Positions 34,831 through 46,590 of a stretch of 64,000 bases of DNA are shown here, piece by piece. The notes under the pieces are model-generated. The model saw only the letters and a list, made by a program, of their open reading frames with translations. It made no database searches and was not told where the DNA came from. Both the position numbers and the translations under genes were made by a program. The stretch covers positions 396,326,439 through 396,390,438 of the forward strand of contig NC_081406.1 of the NCBI RefSeq assembly GCF_030272615.1, given 5' to 3'. Position 1 is the first letter of the stretch. Every line of letters begins with the position of its first letter. The stretch is from Cryptomeria japonica. Taxonomy: Eukaryota > Streptophyta > Pinopsida > Cupressales > Cupressaceae.

Positions 34831-35886
34831 TTGCCAAACATGGATAACATGCTGCAGAAAGTAGCTGGATGTGATCTACTATCCATGATGGATGGATTCT
34901 CGGGGTATAATGAGGTAAAAGTTAAAGAAGTTGACCAGTATAAGACAACCTTCACAACACCATGGGGCACATATGTATATGCAAGAATGCCATTTGGATT
35001 AACAAATGCAGGGGCAACATTTCAAAGGGCAATGGATGTAGCATTTGCAAAACTGATTGATGTAATAATGATGGTGTATCAGGATTACTTAACAGCTTAT
35101 TCAAAAAGGGCCGAAGACCATTGCGATCACCTTGAGAAGGTATTCAAGAAAGCTCTGGAATATGGAATTTCCCTCAATCCAAAGAAATGTCATTTCGTAG
35201 TTGAAGAAGGGAATCTCTTGGGACATATAGTGCCCAAGGAAGGGGTGAAAATTGACCCTGAAAGAGTAGCTACAATAAATGAAATACCTATCCCAAAAAC
35301 TATCAAAGCTATTCAATCATTTTTGGGACAAATTAATTTTGTCAGAAGGTTCATCCTTAATTTTGCAGATATCATAAAACCTATAGTGAGGATGCTGAAA
35401 AAGGAAGCTAAAATTGATTGGGATGCAGAGGCATTGGATGCATTTATAGATATGAAGAGGGCGATATCTGAGGCACCAATATTGATATCCCTAGATTTTA
35501 ATAAATCTTTTTTTATTTTTTCATTTGCCTCTTGTCATACAATAGCAACAGTGTTGCTACAAAAGAACCAGAAAAATTGTGAACAACCTATTGCATATTT
35601 CAGTAAGTCATTGAATTCATCCGAAATTAAATATGACTTAAATGAAAAAAAAGCTTATGCCCTGGTAAAAGCAGTAAAACAATTTAGGCCATATTTGGTA
35701 GGTGCAAAAGGCATAGCATATGTTCCTAATGCAGTAGTGAAAGACATATTTAGGCAAACTAAGGTCACAGGGAAAAGATGCAAATGGATCAATCAGATTC
35801 AAGAATTCAATATTGAGATCAAAATCTCCCAAGTTATCAAATGCCAGGGATTAGCTAAACTTATGGCAGGAGCAGAGGTTGAATAA
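34831..35886 (+). pseudogene. Element D reverse transcriptase (N-terminus deleted) and RNase H
   Basis: The open stretch begins inside RT at LPNMDNMLQKVAGCDLLSMM and continues with the FSGYN and MPFGLTNAGATFQ blocks. The fingers part that should precede it (IRVC.DFR.LN...) is missing, so about 600 bp were lost near 34800, with a frame change. The catalytic Y-x-D-D is VYQDYL: the second Asp is Tyr. RT connection (LGQINFVRRFI) and a gypsy RNase H region (QPIAYFSKSLNSSEIKYDLN) follow. The first RNase H acid is not visible, as often seen when a second RNase H exists. RT is inactive. Confidence 0.88.
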
Positions 35887-37200
35887 TTTCAGGTAAATGA
35901 GGTTGGCCTAGATGAAGCCAATTTCAGTATTGAAAATACAGCCTGGTATACAGACATCATATATTATCTCAAGCACATAAAATGTCTGGATGGTATGACT
36001 GATAATCAAAAGAGAACATTAAAACTATAACCTGCAAAATATGTGATCATCAATGGAGACTTGTATTGGAAAAATAGAGATGGGATATTGTTGCTATTCC
36101 TAGATGAACACAAAGCAGAAAAAATCCTACAAGAGATGCATGAGGGGGTTTATGGTGGTCATTTCTCAGCCAAAACTATTGCACACAAGATATTGAGAGC
36201 TAGATATTTTTGGCCGTGTGTCTTCAATGATTCCTATGCTTATGATAGAAAGTGTGAGGCTTGTCAGAGATTTTCAGGCAAAATGAAGTATCAAGGATCA
36301 CTCCCACTAAGACTGATGCAAGTTGAGGAACCATTTCAACAATGGGGAATAGACTTTATAGGGGAAATATTAGAAAAGTCGAGTGGAGGACACAGATGGA
36401 TTTTGGTTGCCACAGATTATTTTATCAAATGGGTGGAAGCAATAGCTACTAAATAGGCTATTGGTAAAGAGGTGATAAAATTCATACTGGAAAATGTCAT
36501 CACTAGATTCGGTGTTCCCGCAAGGATCATCTCTGATAATGGCATGGCCTTTAGGTCTGAAGAGTTCAATACCTTTTGCGAGTAGTATGGAATTTTAATA
36601 TCCCATTCATCCCCTTACCACCCTCAAGGTAATGGGCAGGCTGAGTCAAGCAACAAAAACATCCTAAAGATCATCAAAAAGGTGTCGGGACAAAATAAAA
36701 AGGCGTGGGACTCAAAGCTGAATTTAGCATTATGGGCAGATAGAGTGACAGTTAAAAAATCTATAGGGAGGTCTCCATATGAATTGGTCTATGGTAAAAG
36801 GGCTAGACTCCCTTTGGATAACCTCCTACCTGTACATAAATTCATAACACAAGAAGGGATAGAGATTGATGACCCTTTACAAGAAAGGTTGATGTAGCTG
36901 GTAGAGCTTGATGAAGTCAGGGTAGAAGCTTAGGAACAAAACATTAAAATCCAGAATCAGATGAAAAGGTTATATGACAAAAGATTAACAGATAGAAAAT
37001 TTAAAATTGGTGATTTGGTTTTGATGTGGAATGCCAGGAGTCAAGATAAGGGTAAACATGGCAAGTTTGAGGCTTTATGGCTTGGACCGTATGTGATGAT
37101 GGATAAAGCAGGAGAAGATTCTTATTTTCTCCAAAATACTATAGGAGAAGTTCAAGAATTTCTAGTGCATGGACAGTTCTTAAAAAACTTCTTTTCTTAA
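35887..37200 (+). pseudogene. Element D integrase (broken)
   Basis: The RT frame continues with six stops (first TAA 35884, then 36028, 36454, 36583, 36895, 36931) to 37198. The zinc-binding H-H-C-C domain (HEGVYGGHFSAKTIAHK, CEACQRF) is at 36135-36280. The core has all three acids: GIDFIG, ISDNGMAF and NGQAESSNK. A C-terminal GDLVLMW...WLGPYVM block is the GPY/F-like domain. It would insert the cDNA into the chromosome. The TAG codons read as single changes from CAG or GAG-like codons. Confidence 0.88.
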
Positions 37201-37330
37201 AAGGGGCCTTCTTCATGTACAATAGTCTAGGTTTCACTACCATTGTAAAAACCACATTTCCTTTAAATCTTCTTTTCCCTATATAAACCAAAGAGTCTAG
37301 ATTCTTGAAGGTATCCGTAGCATACCCCCA

Positions 37331-37347
37331 TCCCCAGTCAGAGCCAC
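37331..37347 (+). other. Sequence before the 3' LTR of element D: no polypurine tract, tRNA-end-like
   Basis: Where a polypurine tract is expected, the sequence is TCCCCAGTCAGAGCCAC. This resembles the reverse complement of the element's own primer site (TCCCCAACAGAGTCGCCA). The nearest purine run, AAAAGGGG, is ~140 bp upstream at 37199. Confidence 0.45.
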
Positions 37348-38481
37348 TGTTGAGCATCAAATCTGAATTAAGTAAAATATCTTGATTTGTGAAATTAAAT
37401 CATAGAAGCCATCTATCTTTAGAAGAAATCATCATTTTCATTGATACCGTAATAACCCATAAGTTATCAAACAAGTGTAATAGCATTCTATCGAAATATC
37501 CAAAATTCAAATAGTATCGATGAGATCCAGCGATGTCTCATCGATATAAAAAGGGTATCGAAGAAAAGGGAACACCGATGAACTCTAGAAAGAACTCATC
37601 AAAAGCAATGATTCCATCGACAGAGGATATCGAAGAAAGTAGAGATGGTTTTCATTGATGGGAAAGGTTTTTGAGGAAACAATACCATTCGTGCAACATG
37701 AAGGAGACTTACCAAAAGAAATGTCCTTATCAAAAGAATGATATCGATCAGACAAAAAGAAGCTACATCGATAAAAAGATATCGATAAGGATATGGTCTT
37801 CGAGGAAGCTAAAAGGCATGTTACCGATACGTGTGATTTTGCTGATGCAACTTTATCCATGAAAATTACTAATGAGCTCATCGATGAAAGATGATAGCGG
37901 AAACAAGTCATCAAAGTAAGGAAGGCTTTGATTAAATGATAGACCCATTTGTCAATGGAGTGTAGTAATGTCGATGGAAAAGGTTTTTCAATGGAAAGAT
38001 AAAGGAAGTCACCGAAGCCAAGGTTTCTTCAATATAAGACCCAATGGACATCAGATATATGTCAATGAGGAGATGGCTATGATGACCGAATGCAGTATTT
38101 CGATGAAAGAGGAAAATACCTAATCGAAGTAATGTTTGAAACAAAAGTGTTGTCGATAGAAACAAAGAGATCGATGGACTGAAAAATAAATGATAGGAAG
38201 ACATATTCTCATCGAAATAATTATTGATTGCCACGAAGATCAGAGATGAATCCCAAGGAGGTCACATCACCATTAAATTCAAATGTGTGCCCAAGTAACC
38301 ATTGTTAAAACTACCATTACTAACTGATTAAATTTGCCATAAGTGATGAATCGATACCAAAGGACGCAGCATTAAGGAATTTGCAGGCGATGAACTAGAA
38401 GCAAAAATTGGGCGGTTTCACAGATAAAGCTCAGTGATTCCAAGTAAGTTATTCATACACAGACCCCCTTTGTAAATTCAA

Positions 38482-41400
38482 ATGGAATCATCATCTAAGG
38501 CTAGTAAAACCAGAAAGGGAAAGGAACCTCTTGCTACAGAGGAAAAACCCAAGAGACAGAAAGAGGAAGGGCATTCTTTGGCCCAGGACCTAATTGACCA
38601 ATGGCCATCATCCAGTTTAAGGTACAAGAAAATTAGAGCTGATGAGGAAGGCCTGTAGGACCAGTTTGAGGACCTTGGAGACACATGGACCGAGTTGAGA
38701 GGGTATGAATTATTCATATATGGATACAATAGAAGAGTTTCCCCTTAGCCTATAAATAATCTATGGCGATTGAACTTAGGCAGGTTAGCTGTGACTAATG
38801 TCTTTATAAATGTGGAGCTCATGAAGGCATTGGCAAACAACTATGATCCTAAAAGCAAAACCATATATAACTATATGGGTAAACCACTTCTCACAATTAC
38901 AAAAGAAGTTATCGATGTTGTGTTTGAATTGGATTGGGGGTTCGAAGAATTGATTGACCTCAAGAAATTGACAAATGAGTATTTTAACCTAGAGCACATT
39001 TATGAAACATGGAGACTCCCCATACATAGGCCTAGAAATGCAGGGTCCTTAGTGCCATTAGGTCTGGATGAAAAGGCCCCCTATGATGTCAATTATTTCC
39101 ATCCATATTTCAAATATACTTATTACTGTGTCACTCAAGTTCTAGGGATAAAAGCCCATCCTTTGATGGATATTGCATCCATGGTCATTTGTGTCGATTT
39201 GTAGTCTAAGGACCCCCACTTTTCTTATTTTGCTTCTTATTTGGTTGAAGTTTTGAATCATGGGTTAGAAAAGTTAAAATGGGATGTTGTTAACATGCAT
39301 TTCAAGAATTATTCCTTGCTTATGCATATGATATTATATATGGACCAAGATGAAGGATTATGGCCAGAAGAGTTATGTGTCGAGACATATGACAATGGTG
39401 GGATGAGAAAACCAGTGCAACAGTGGGTTTCTTCATGGGACCAAACGTATGCAAATAATCAATATTGGCACTTTGAGGAGTTCTTTGTCAAGCCATTATA
39501 TAAATTGTTGGGTTGCCCATGTGATCATGCCCTTGCCCCATAGATTCAAATAGTCTTGAGACCAAAATATTTTGCTGAAGATCCTTCAATTGAACACAAT
39601 TAGGGAGATTGGTATTGTTTTTAAGACTGCACATGAGTAAGGGTATATGGGTTTGAAGGGAGACCATACCTATTGCCACTTACAGTCCCTAATAGAGTGG
39701 TTTGTCTGTAGATTGTGAGGGAACTGCCAATAGTGAGTATAGAACATCTGACAAGCCATGGGCAACAATCAATTGTACCTGGGTTGTTAGTCTTTTCATA
39801 TTTCATTGTGAAAAGTTCTAAGAGCTATAGCTTGCTACAGAAAAAGATGGATTATTATGGCATGGCTATGGGGGATCCAAGGCCCAATTTTGATCCTGAA
39901 GGATACATAAGGACATCCCGATCATCACAAAAGTTGAAGGCTAGAGAACATAAATCTTACTTGTCAGATGATCTCATCAAGAACATTGCCGGAGAAGAGG
40001 CCAGAGCAAAGAGAATAAAGTTTGAGAAAGTAATGCAGGCTTATAAATGGAAGATTTTCAGAAGGAAAATGGATAAGAATGTATTATAGAAGATTGAAGA
40101 CCCCTTGGAGCTAGCCATCAAACTCATGGAGCATGAATTGTAAATACCTGAAGGAGTTCCACCTCGTGACTTTGTGGAGTATATTGATGCTATTAGAAAT
40201 ACAGAGCCTTTAGCTCATGTGTCTCCTGCTTCTACATCTGGCATTGTTCCATTCACTCCTTGAGAGGATTATCCTCCTGATTATGGAGAGGATACATAGA
40301 TAGATTTGACAACAGGACAATTAAATGTCCGAGAAGTTGCTGATATTAGATTCCTGGAACATGAGGATTTCATTGCTGATAGTGACTTTATCACTTCTAA
40401 AGAGTTTACTACATTCCTCTATCAACATAAAGGATTGAAAATTAGAAATAACATGAAAAATAATAATGAAGAGTAGCAAGTTCAAAAGTTACAAGGGGAG
40501 ATGGATCTTGTGATGAAGGAAATGACACCTAAAAAGGGGAGACAATTTCTTAAGGAGGTTGGTGTGTTGTTGTACTCTGGATGGGACATGAAATCTGCCC
40601 TGTTGTTTGATGGATTCCTTAAGAAACAGGACCCAAATAAGTAGATGATGCCAGATGAGATTGATAATCTTTTCAAGGGGTCAGGATATGATCTAGATCA
40701 GAAAGCTCTTCTACAATGGGCTATTTATCCCAAAGATAAAAGACCTACATTGGTTGACACAGAAGAAGATTTTGGGCATCTAATGGTACAACAAGTTGGG
40801 AAGACTGGCCCTAGGATCACTACCAAACTAAATTTGGATGTGGCTAAACTGAACCATGATCAAATAGAGTTTCTTGTCAGAGAGAACTCTACGTACAAAA
40901 GTCTGTATGAAAAGGTTGATGAAGAAAAACAAAGGCTGCAAGAAAGACCACTTCAAATTGATATAGGCACTAATCAAATAGGGATGACATACGGTGTTGA
41001 CAGTGACAGCATGGATGCTTTGATAGATGCAATATATTAGAGGAACAGGGCCGAAAAGACATCTCGGCAAGTAGAAAAGATACAACAAAAGATGGACAAG
41101 TTAATTCTTGAGATCATTGAACATAGATTCAGAAGTATGTTGCAAGTTGTAGGGAACTACTGGGAGACATACATTGGAACAACTAGAGCTTTGAAAGAGC
41201 ATGAAAGGCTCAGGTCACGGTTGCAGGACATGATGAATGATAACAGTTTGATGAATCCAGGTGAGAGAGTTGAAGCTGAGGCTTACTTGAAATCCCATGA
41301 TGAATTTGCAAATCAATTGAGGAAAGAGCTTCAGAGTTTGGATGATGGGAATACCCCTAGGGTGCCCTCTTTTTATAGTTATGGTGAGTTGGCATCGTTG

Positions 41401-41581
41401 GAATAGTGGAAACAGGAGTTCACATTATGTGAATCATATTTTGTCCAACTATTTCCTGATGGAAAACGACATGAGAATGCTAAACAATGATATTGTAATG
41501 TATAAACATGACAAGTACATCAAACACATAGGGGTGTTGAATTTTTTTATCTTCTAGTTTGTTAACAAAAGTGTTAGTTAA
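38482..41581 (+). pseudogene. ORF-L, 3' LTR copy (broken, with a ~52 bp deletion)
   Basis: ATG 38482 starts the same frame as the 5' LTR copy. I count about sixteen in-frame stops, nearly all different from those of the 5' copy, which shows independent decay after insertion. The TAG at 39202 matches 27652 in the 5' copy. Near 41420 a ~52 bp stretch present at 29865-29920 is missing, which shifts the frame for the last ~45 codons. The copy lies downstream of its own U3 region, so both LTRs could in principle have transcribed ORF-L. Protein features are as in the 5' copy; function unknown. Confidence 0.85.
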
Positions 41582-42208
41582 TAGTTATGTGTTGAAAAGC
41601 CACAATGCTAGGTGATAATGTATACTCTCATATAAAGGAGGGAACTTTCGTAATATGGAGAATCATTAAGAGAGAGGAAGTAGATTATAGCCTCAAGCTT
41701 ACCACTATACTATTTTGGTGAATATATATAATATAATCAGTTGTTTTTCCTTTGCATATGTGTTGCAGATTACTGCATTTTTCTACAGGCAGTTGCTTAT
41801 GATATTATCTAAAGGAGATAAGGTTATTTGTGTTCTTCCAGTAAAATTTTGTGTTTCATATTGTACATTTGGATAAAAAATATTTACTTGCGAATTGTAA
41901 TTGTTCCTTGTATTTCTTCCTTGGATGGTCTCTTAAGGTTAGAGTTAAATTCATTCAGGCGGTTTACAATATAGACATTGAAGTAGAGCTCATAAGAAAC
42001 AGTAACTGACAGACTCATCTAGAGGGGGTGGGTTTAAAAACTGTCTCATAAGTTTACACAGTAAGTCCTGAAGAAATATAAAGACTTTGTAGCCCAAATA
42101 GCAAAGAAAGGCACTAGTCATCTATAAAATACAACTCATCAATTCATACTTTCACATTAAAAGTAAAAGGAGTAGCTGAGCAGGAATTCTAGAATAAATT
42201 AGCAATAG

Positions 42209-42230
42209 TGTATATATATATATATATATC
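42209..42230. repeat. TA microsatellite in element D 3' LTR
   Basis: TATATATATA... of ~20 bp stands where the 5' LTR has TATATATAAATATTTC (near 30720), so it grew after insertion or shrank in the other copy. Confidence 0.8.
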
Positions 42231-42539
42231 AAGCACAAAGATCAAATAGCTTCTACAACAACAATCTTGAACTCATCTGCTATATCTTCATCCTAGGAGC
42301 TTATGCCATTTTGAGATAGGAGGATGTCAGATCAAGACACTAAATTCGCTATAAAAAGCATTAGTTGAAGGAACAACTAGTGAGTAGGTATACCCGCCTA
42401 GGTCCTGCAGATCCTAAAGTGAGAGAGTTAGTAAGCAAAAAGGTTCACTCTATAAGTTGGCCAAGTCAATTGGAGGGTTTGATCATAGGAGTTGGCATTT
42501 CATTAGAACCAATCCACTCTATTGATTTGAGACCCAACA

Positions 42540-43221
42540 CAAGGAACCAATTATCTGACACCAATTGTTGAATATACTTATGCACAACATAACTAAAAGG
42601 GGGGTGAATCAGTTGTATACAATCTTTAATTTATTTCTTAAATTAGTTGCAAAAACTTAACCTTAACACGTAATCCATTGAAAGATAAGAGCGTGAAACA
42701 TTAGAACACACCATGCACAATGAGATACCAAATTTTACATGGAAAGAAATATTAGGGGAAAAACCATGGAGAAGATATTCTCAATATATGAACTCTTGTT
42801 AGGGTGATGTCAATTAAGGTGATTTTTACAAAGAAAGTCTCACTACCAAAGGGATTACTTCCTAAAAGAAAGAAAGAGACACTCACTACTAGAGGGCTCA
42901 TTGCCAGAAAGAAGTAGAGTAAAAGAGAAAGAATCCACCATAGATTCACTACAACAACCACAAGATCTATAGATACCTCTGACTCGCTACTTCTAGTAGC
43001 TAGCTCATGAAAGCTCATACAACTCAACACTTTTCACCAACTCAACATCAACTATCTCACTATCAAGAGGATAGATCCACTTTCACACACCTTCGTAATT
43101 CACTTTCTTTCACATTTATTCACACTCTCTCTCTCATCTCATCCTAAATCAATTAACCTTTATTTATATCATCCTCACTTATGTGAAATCTTCGAAGGTC
43201 AGCTAAGCAACTAATTGAACA
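42540..43221 (-). mobile_element. Element C, middle part: primer site and first part of the 5' LTR
   Basis: After the CAAGG duplicate, the minus strand shows a degenerate primer site TTGGTGTCAGATAATTGG (42565-42548) next to an LTR edge at 42566 (TGTTGAATATAC on the plus strand). 42566-43221 then aligns with the element C 3' LTR 19981-20625. Element E interrupts it at 43222. Confidence 0.82.
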
Positions 43222-43519
43222 TGTAGACACCTAAAAATGGTCAACGCTTCCAGAATCATACTTTAACATTTGCGCATTGCCTCATTTTAGGTTTTTGCGT
43301 CGCATTAACATTTTTCCTATGATTTGCACTTGGTTTTTATCATTTGCGAGCATTGAGTCATTCTTCTACATTCTTCAATCATCTCGCTTTCGAATTTGGT
43401 CTTGTCGACAATACTATCCAATCATGATTTTGATCAATTTTATCCTGTCGCATCAATGCGTGTACTCATTTGTCATCATTTTGGACATCGTCAATCCTAA
43501 TTAAGGGTTTTGTCCTCCT

Positions 43520-43870
43520 ATCAATCTTGCGATCGATTTGTCATCGATCATTGTCCTCTTATCAATCTTGTCGATTTATCATCAATCCTTCAATCTTGTT
43601 GTTTTAACGATCGATTTGTCATCGATTGTTGTCATGTTTGATCTTGTCATTTTGCAATTGATTTGTCATCAGTTGTGGTCATTTTCAATATTGTCATTTT
43701 GCAATCTATTTTTGTCATCGATTCTTGTCCTCTTGTTCAATTTTGTCATTTTGCGATCGATTTGTCATCGATCGTTGTCTTTCTCAATTATGTCAATTTG
43801 GATCAATTTGTCATTGTTCCTCGTCAATTGGCGCATTTTATCAGTCAAATCATTTATCACATTGGTCATT
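43520..43870 (+). repeat. TTTGTCATCGATC-type array in element E LTR
   Basis: About ten imperfect units, roughly 30-50 bp each, built on TTTTGCGATCGATTTGTCAT and ATCGATCNTTGTCNT. The same array is at 59935-60290, and reversed in the solo LTR at 10930-11230. It lies in the part of the LTR where U3 control sequences would be. Confidence 0.75.
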
Positions 43871-44422
43871 TATCAATCCAAAATCAAATCATGATTGAGT
43901 CAATTATCTTTCATCAAGACCTAATTCATCTTCTAAGGTTTCGTGATTTAATCATTTAACCTTGTTTGTCATTTCTCCCTTTAGGATTAATAAATTATTT
44001 ATTTATCCTAAGTCTTCTCATTGCAATTAAATGTTCATTTAATTGGCTAATTATTCCTCTTTGTGAATTAATTAATAAATGACAAATTATTAATTAATTT
44101 ACCTAATTTCTAATTTCTATCAATTTCTTATTTCTTAAATTCCTCATTCTCTAATTTCCTAATTTTCTAATTCCTAATTTCAATTTCCTCCTATTTCTCT
44201 CCTAAATTCATGGAAATGACATGTCAATTTGTCATAAATTTGTCATAATTGACAATCAATCAATTTTGACATAGAAGTTGCTATAATTTGTCATAAATTA
44301 TCAATCAACAAATTTTGCATAGAAGGTGCATAATTTACAATAATTTGTCATAATTGACATAATTGATTTGCAATTTCCATTTGAATTAAATCATGATAAT
44401 CTTGTCATCTCTCCAATTCTTC

Positions 44423-44429
44423 TATAAAT
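44423..44429 (+). promoter_or_regulatory. Candidate TATA box of element E 5' LTR
   Basis: TATAAAT, in the inverted CCAATTCTTCTATAAATTGG context, lies 1.2 kb into the LTR. It is kept in the 3' LTR at 60851 and in the solo LTR near 10320, although the rest of the solo LTR has diverged. Confidence 0.45.
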
Positions 44430-44773
44430 TGGAAGATCTTCATCAATCAAAGCTAATTGGTAATCAGACTATCGAATTTCTAGTACTCTTGATCAAAAAT
44501 CTTGTCTACTTGCTTTCAATCATGTATGTGCACTTGTAGGTGAGATCCACAACCAAACCATTTGAAGAGGAAAGAAGAACAATGGAGCCGCATGAAGGAG
44601 CATTCAAATCTGCTATTGGCTTGTATATGTCTTTAATTTTGAATGTTTTTATTTCATGTCTCTATTGAGTGTTGTTTAGGATAGATCATTGCAGTTTTGC
44701 TTTCGTGATTGAGCTAATGATTAGTATGCTTATATTGTTTGTGATGATTTCCTATTTCCTAAAATACATTAAT

Positions 44774-44792
44774 TGGTGAACCCAACGTGAAC
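44774..44792 (+). other. Primer-binding site of element E
   Basis: TGGTGAACCCAACGTGAAC begins 5 bases after the LTR. Nearly the same site is in element A. The tRNA was not identified. Confidence 0.75.
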
Positions 44793-44893
44793 ACTAACCT
44801 TCTAACCTCTTTATGGTGTTTTTGAGTGCTTTCAAGTTGATTTGCAGGCCAAAAAAACCAAAAATAGGGTCGTGCAGGGTTTTCTGGAGACTT

Positions 44894-45014
44894 CTGCGCC
44901 TGTGTTGAGCAACCTGCGCCTGTGTTGAGCATTCTATGCCTATGTTGAAGACATTATGTGCTTGTGTCCTGCATTCTACGCCTATGTCCTGAGTTCTGCA
45001 CCTGTGTAAAGTCC
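44894..45014 (+). repeat. Six ~20 bp repeats in the sense leader of element E
   Basis: Units such as TGCGCCTGTGTTGAGCAACC start at 44894, 44914, 44934, 44955, 44977 and 44997. The same motif reappears near the other end of the interior at 58944-59060. Confidence 0.85.
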
Positions 45015-46590
45015 AGAATAGGGGTAAAAATGCAGTGTTTTACTTGAAATTGGTTTAGTTTTTGCATTTTGTTTTCTGTGCTTTGGATTTTGGTACTAAT
45101 TATCTGTGCAGAATCTTGGCATATGCATGGAAAAGACAATAAATCAAACTACTAACATGTGTTATGCAGAATCGATAGTCAAAGACAACAAATCAAACTT
45201 CTAACTTGGGTTTTGCAGGTTGCCTTGGAGAAACAACTAAACTTGTTATTAATGTTTTAGGCACCTAGTGATTTCTAATAGGTTGGAATGAACATGTTCT
45301 TGCTTTGATTGTTGAGTGTGACATTGGAGTAGGAGATTATGCTCTCATCCTTTTAGGGTGATCAGAAATCCAGATCTTCGATACCATGCTTTTGTCTTTG
45401 ATTGTGTGTCTCCTTTAGAGGGCCTGCCTTCCCGACCACTTTGCTTTTGCAAGCAAGTGATAATCGTGAGAAGGGAATGACCCAAAGTGAGTATGGCTAG
45501 AATTCCTTGGCATTCTAACTCACTATAAAAAAAATACCCGATGAGCAAAAGCTTTGAAGGAAGGGTTACGTGGGAATTGCAGTTACTTGCGAAGTGATGA
45601 CCCTTGAACTCTTTCTCATATCAACATCTAAGTAGGACCTCTTGGTCTAAATCGTGCTTGCGTGACTACATTTGTTTGGTATCTTGATGGGCTTAATGTC
45701 TCAATCATGCTTGCGTGACATCAAGGAGTAACACTTAACAGAAATCCTTACTAAACACCTTGTTTTAGAGGCCAAAAACCCTTCTAGTTGCTTGAGAAGG
45801 ACAAATTCGAATACTTGGAAGAGATACTAAGTTCGCCATGGGGAGATTTCCATGGGGACTGATGCTTGGCTTCCCTGAGAAGTGAGTGCCGTGGAGGGGA
45901 GCCCATGGGGTCAAGCATCTATGTATTCTCCTTGAATCCCATAATGAGTCTACCTCTCAAGTACCTAATGTCTTTGCCTACCATAAGAAATGTGGAAATG
46001 AGCATGATTGTCTTGAGTCTAAGTTGTAATATCTTGTATTCTTTGCTTGTCAAAAGTTGAATTGCATCCCAATTCAAGAGCAAAACAAATTGATTCAAAA
46101 CATAGGATTAAACACAAGAGACATTCATCCAACAAAGGTCCAACAAACTTCAAAACTCATCTTCAAACATGGTTATCAAATATTGTTCAAAATCTTATCT
46201 CAACAAGCATGTCACTTACATTTAGGTTCATCCTAGGTTGCATTTTGCAAAGTTCATTGTCAAGTACCAAGGTTAGGTTTCATCTAGGTCATACTCCTTT
46301 GCATATCAATAAGAGTCATCCATTTGCATGTGTCCTCTTGCATTAGAGTCATACCATTGTCATACATTGCTTACCCTAGGTCTCTTCATTGAGCTTGGGT
46401 CATTATCATATCATATAAGGTCACTTGCATATTAATTGTCCCTTTGCATATAGTCTCAAAAACTAGGTTTTATCATACTTGAGTAATCCAAATCTTTGAT
46501 AAACCCTAAGTCATTGTTAAGAAGTCTAGACCTTATCAAATCTTTTGTCCTTTTGTCATCAATATCATTTGGTCAAACCTAGCTTAGTAT
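45015..46590. other. Remainder of the element E leader
   Basis: About 1.6 kb without a convincing ORF or motif. Its length is in keeping with the long leaders of large plant gypsy elements. Confidence 0.6.

Larger units (their letters stand above)
25798..42539 (+). mobile_element. Element D: gypsy retrotransposon with ~5.2 kb LTRs carrying an ORF
   Basis: Two long direct repeats (25798-31040 and 37348-42539) start TGTTGAGCATC and end CCCAATA or CCCAACA. They flank a 6.3 kb interior with primer site, gag, protease, archaeal-type RNase H, RT, RNase H and integrase. A perfect 5 bp target duplication CAAGG (25793-25797 and 42540-42544) proves insertion as one unit into element C. Total length is 16,742 bp. 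The integrase-last order of pol makes it Ty3/gypsy; size and dual RNase H suggest the Tat/Ogre-like branch. All ORFs are broken. Confidence 0.93.
37348..42539 (+). repeat. 3' LTR of element D (5,192 bp)
   Basis: It starts TGTTGAGCATC and ends GACCCAACA, then the target duplicate CAAGG. It is 51 bp shorter than the 5' LTR, explained mainly by a deletion in ORF-L near 41420. Confidence 0.93.
43222..44768 (+). repeat. 5' LTR of element E
   Basis: It starts TGTAGACACC and ends AAAATACA. Most differences from the 3' LTR lie in the first ~350 bp. The middle (43520-43870) is an irregular array of TTGTCAT and CGATCGAT words; a second array of TTTGTCATAA words lies at 44220-44360. Confidence 0.96.

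Noticed and set aside
25798-42539. The 5.2 kb repeats could be a segmental duplication of a host gene (ORF-L) on both sides of a retroelement
   Set aside because: They have TG...CA-like ends, sit directly beside the primer site, and are enclosed by one perfect CAAGG duplication inside element C. This is the structure of LTRs.
43520-43870. CRISPR-like array
   Set aside because: Units are irregular, have no constant spacers, lie in an LTR and are in a plant genome.
43538-43959. Plus-strand ORFs of 98-118 codons in element E LTR (and 149 codons at 59938-60387, minus-strand ones at 10848-11241)
   Set aside because: They are translations of the TTTGTCATCGATC array, giving low-complexity Ile/Ser/Cys-rich protein in several frames at once; no start context or conservation beyond the repeat.
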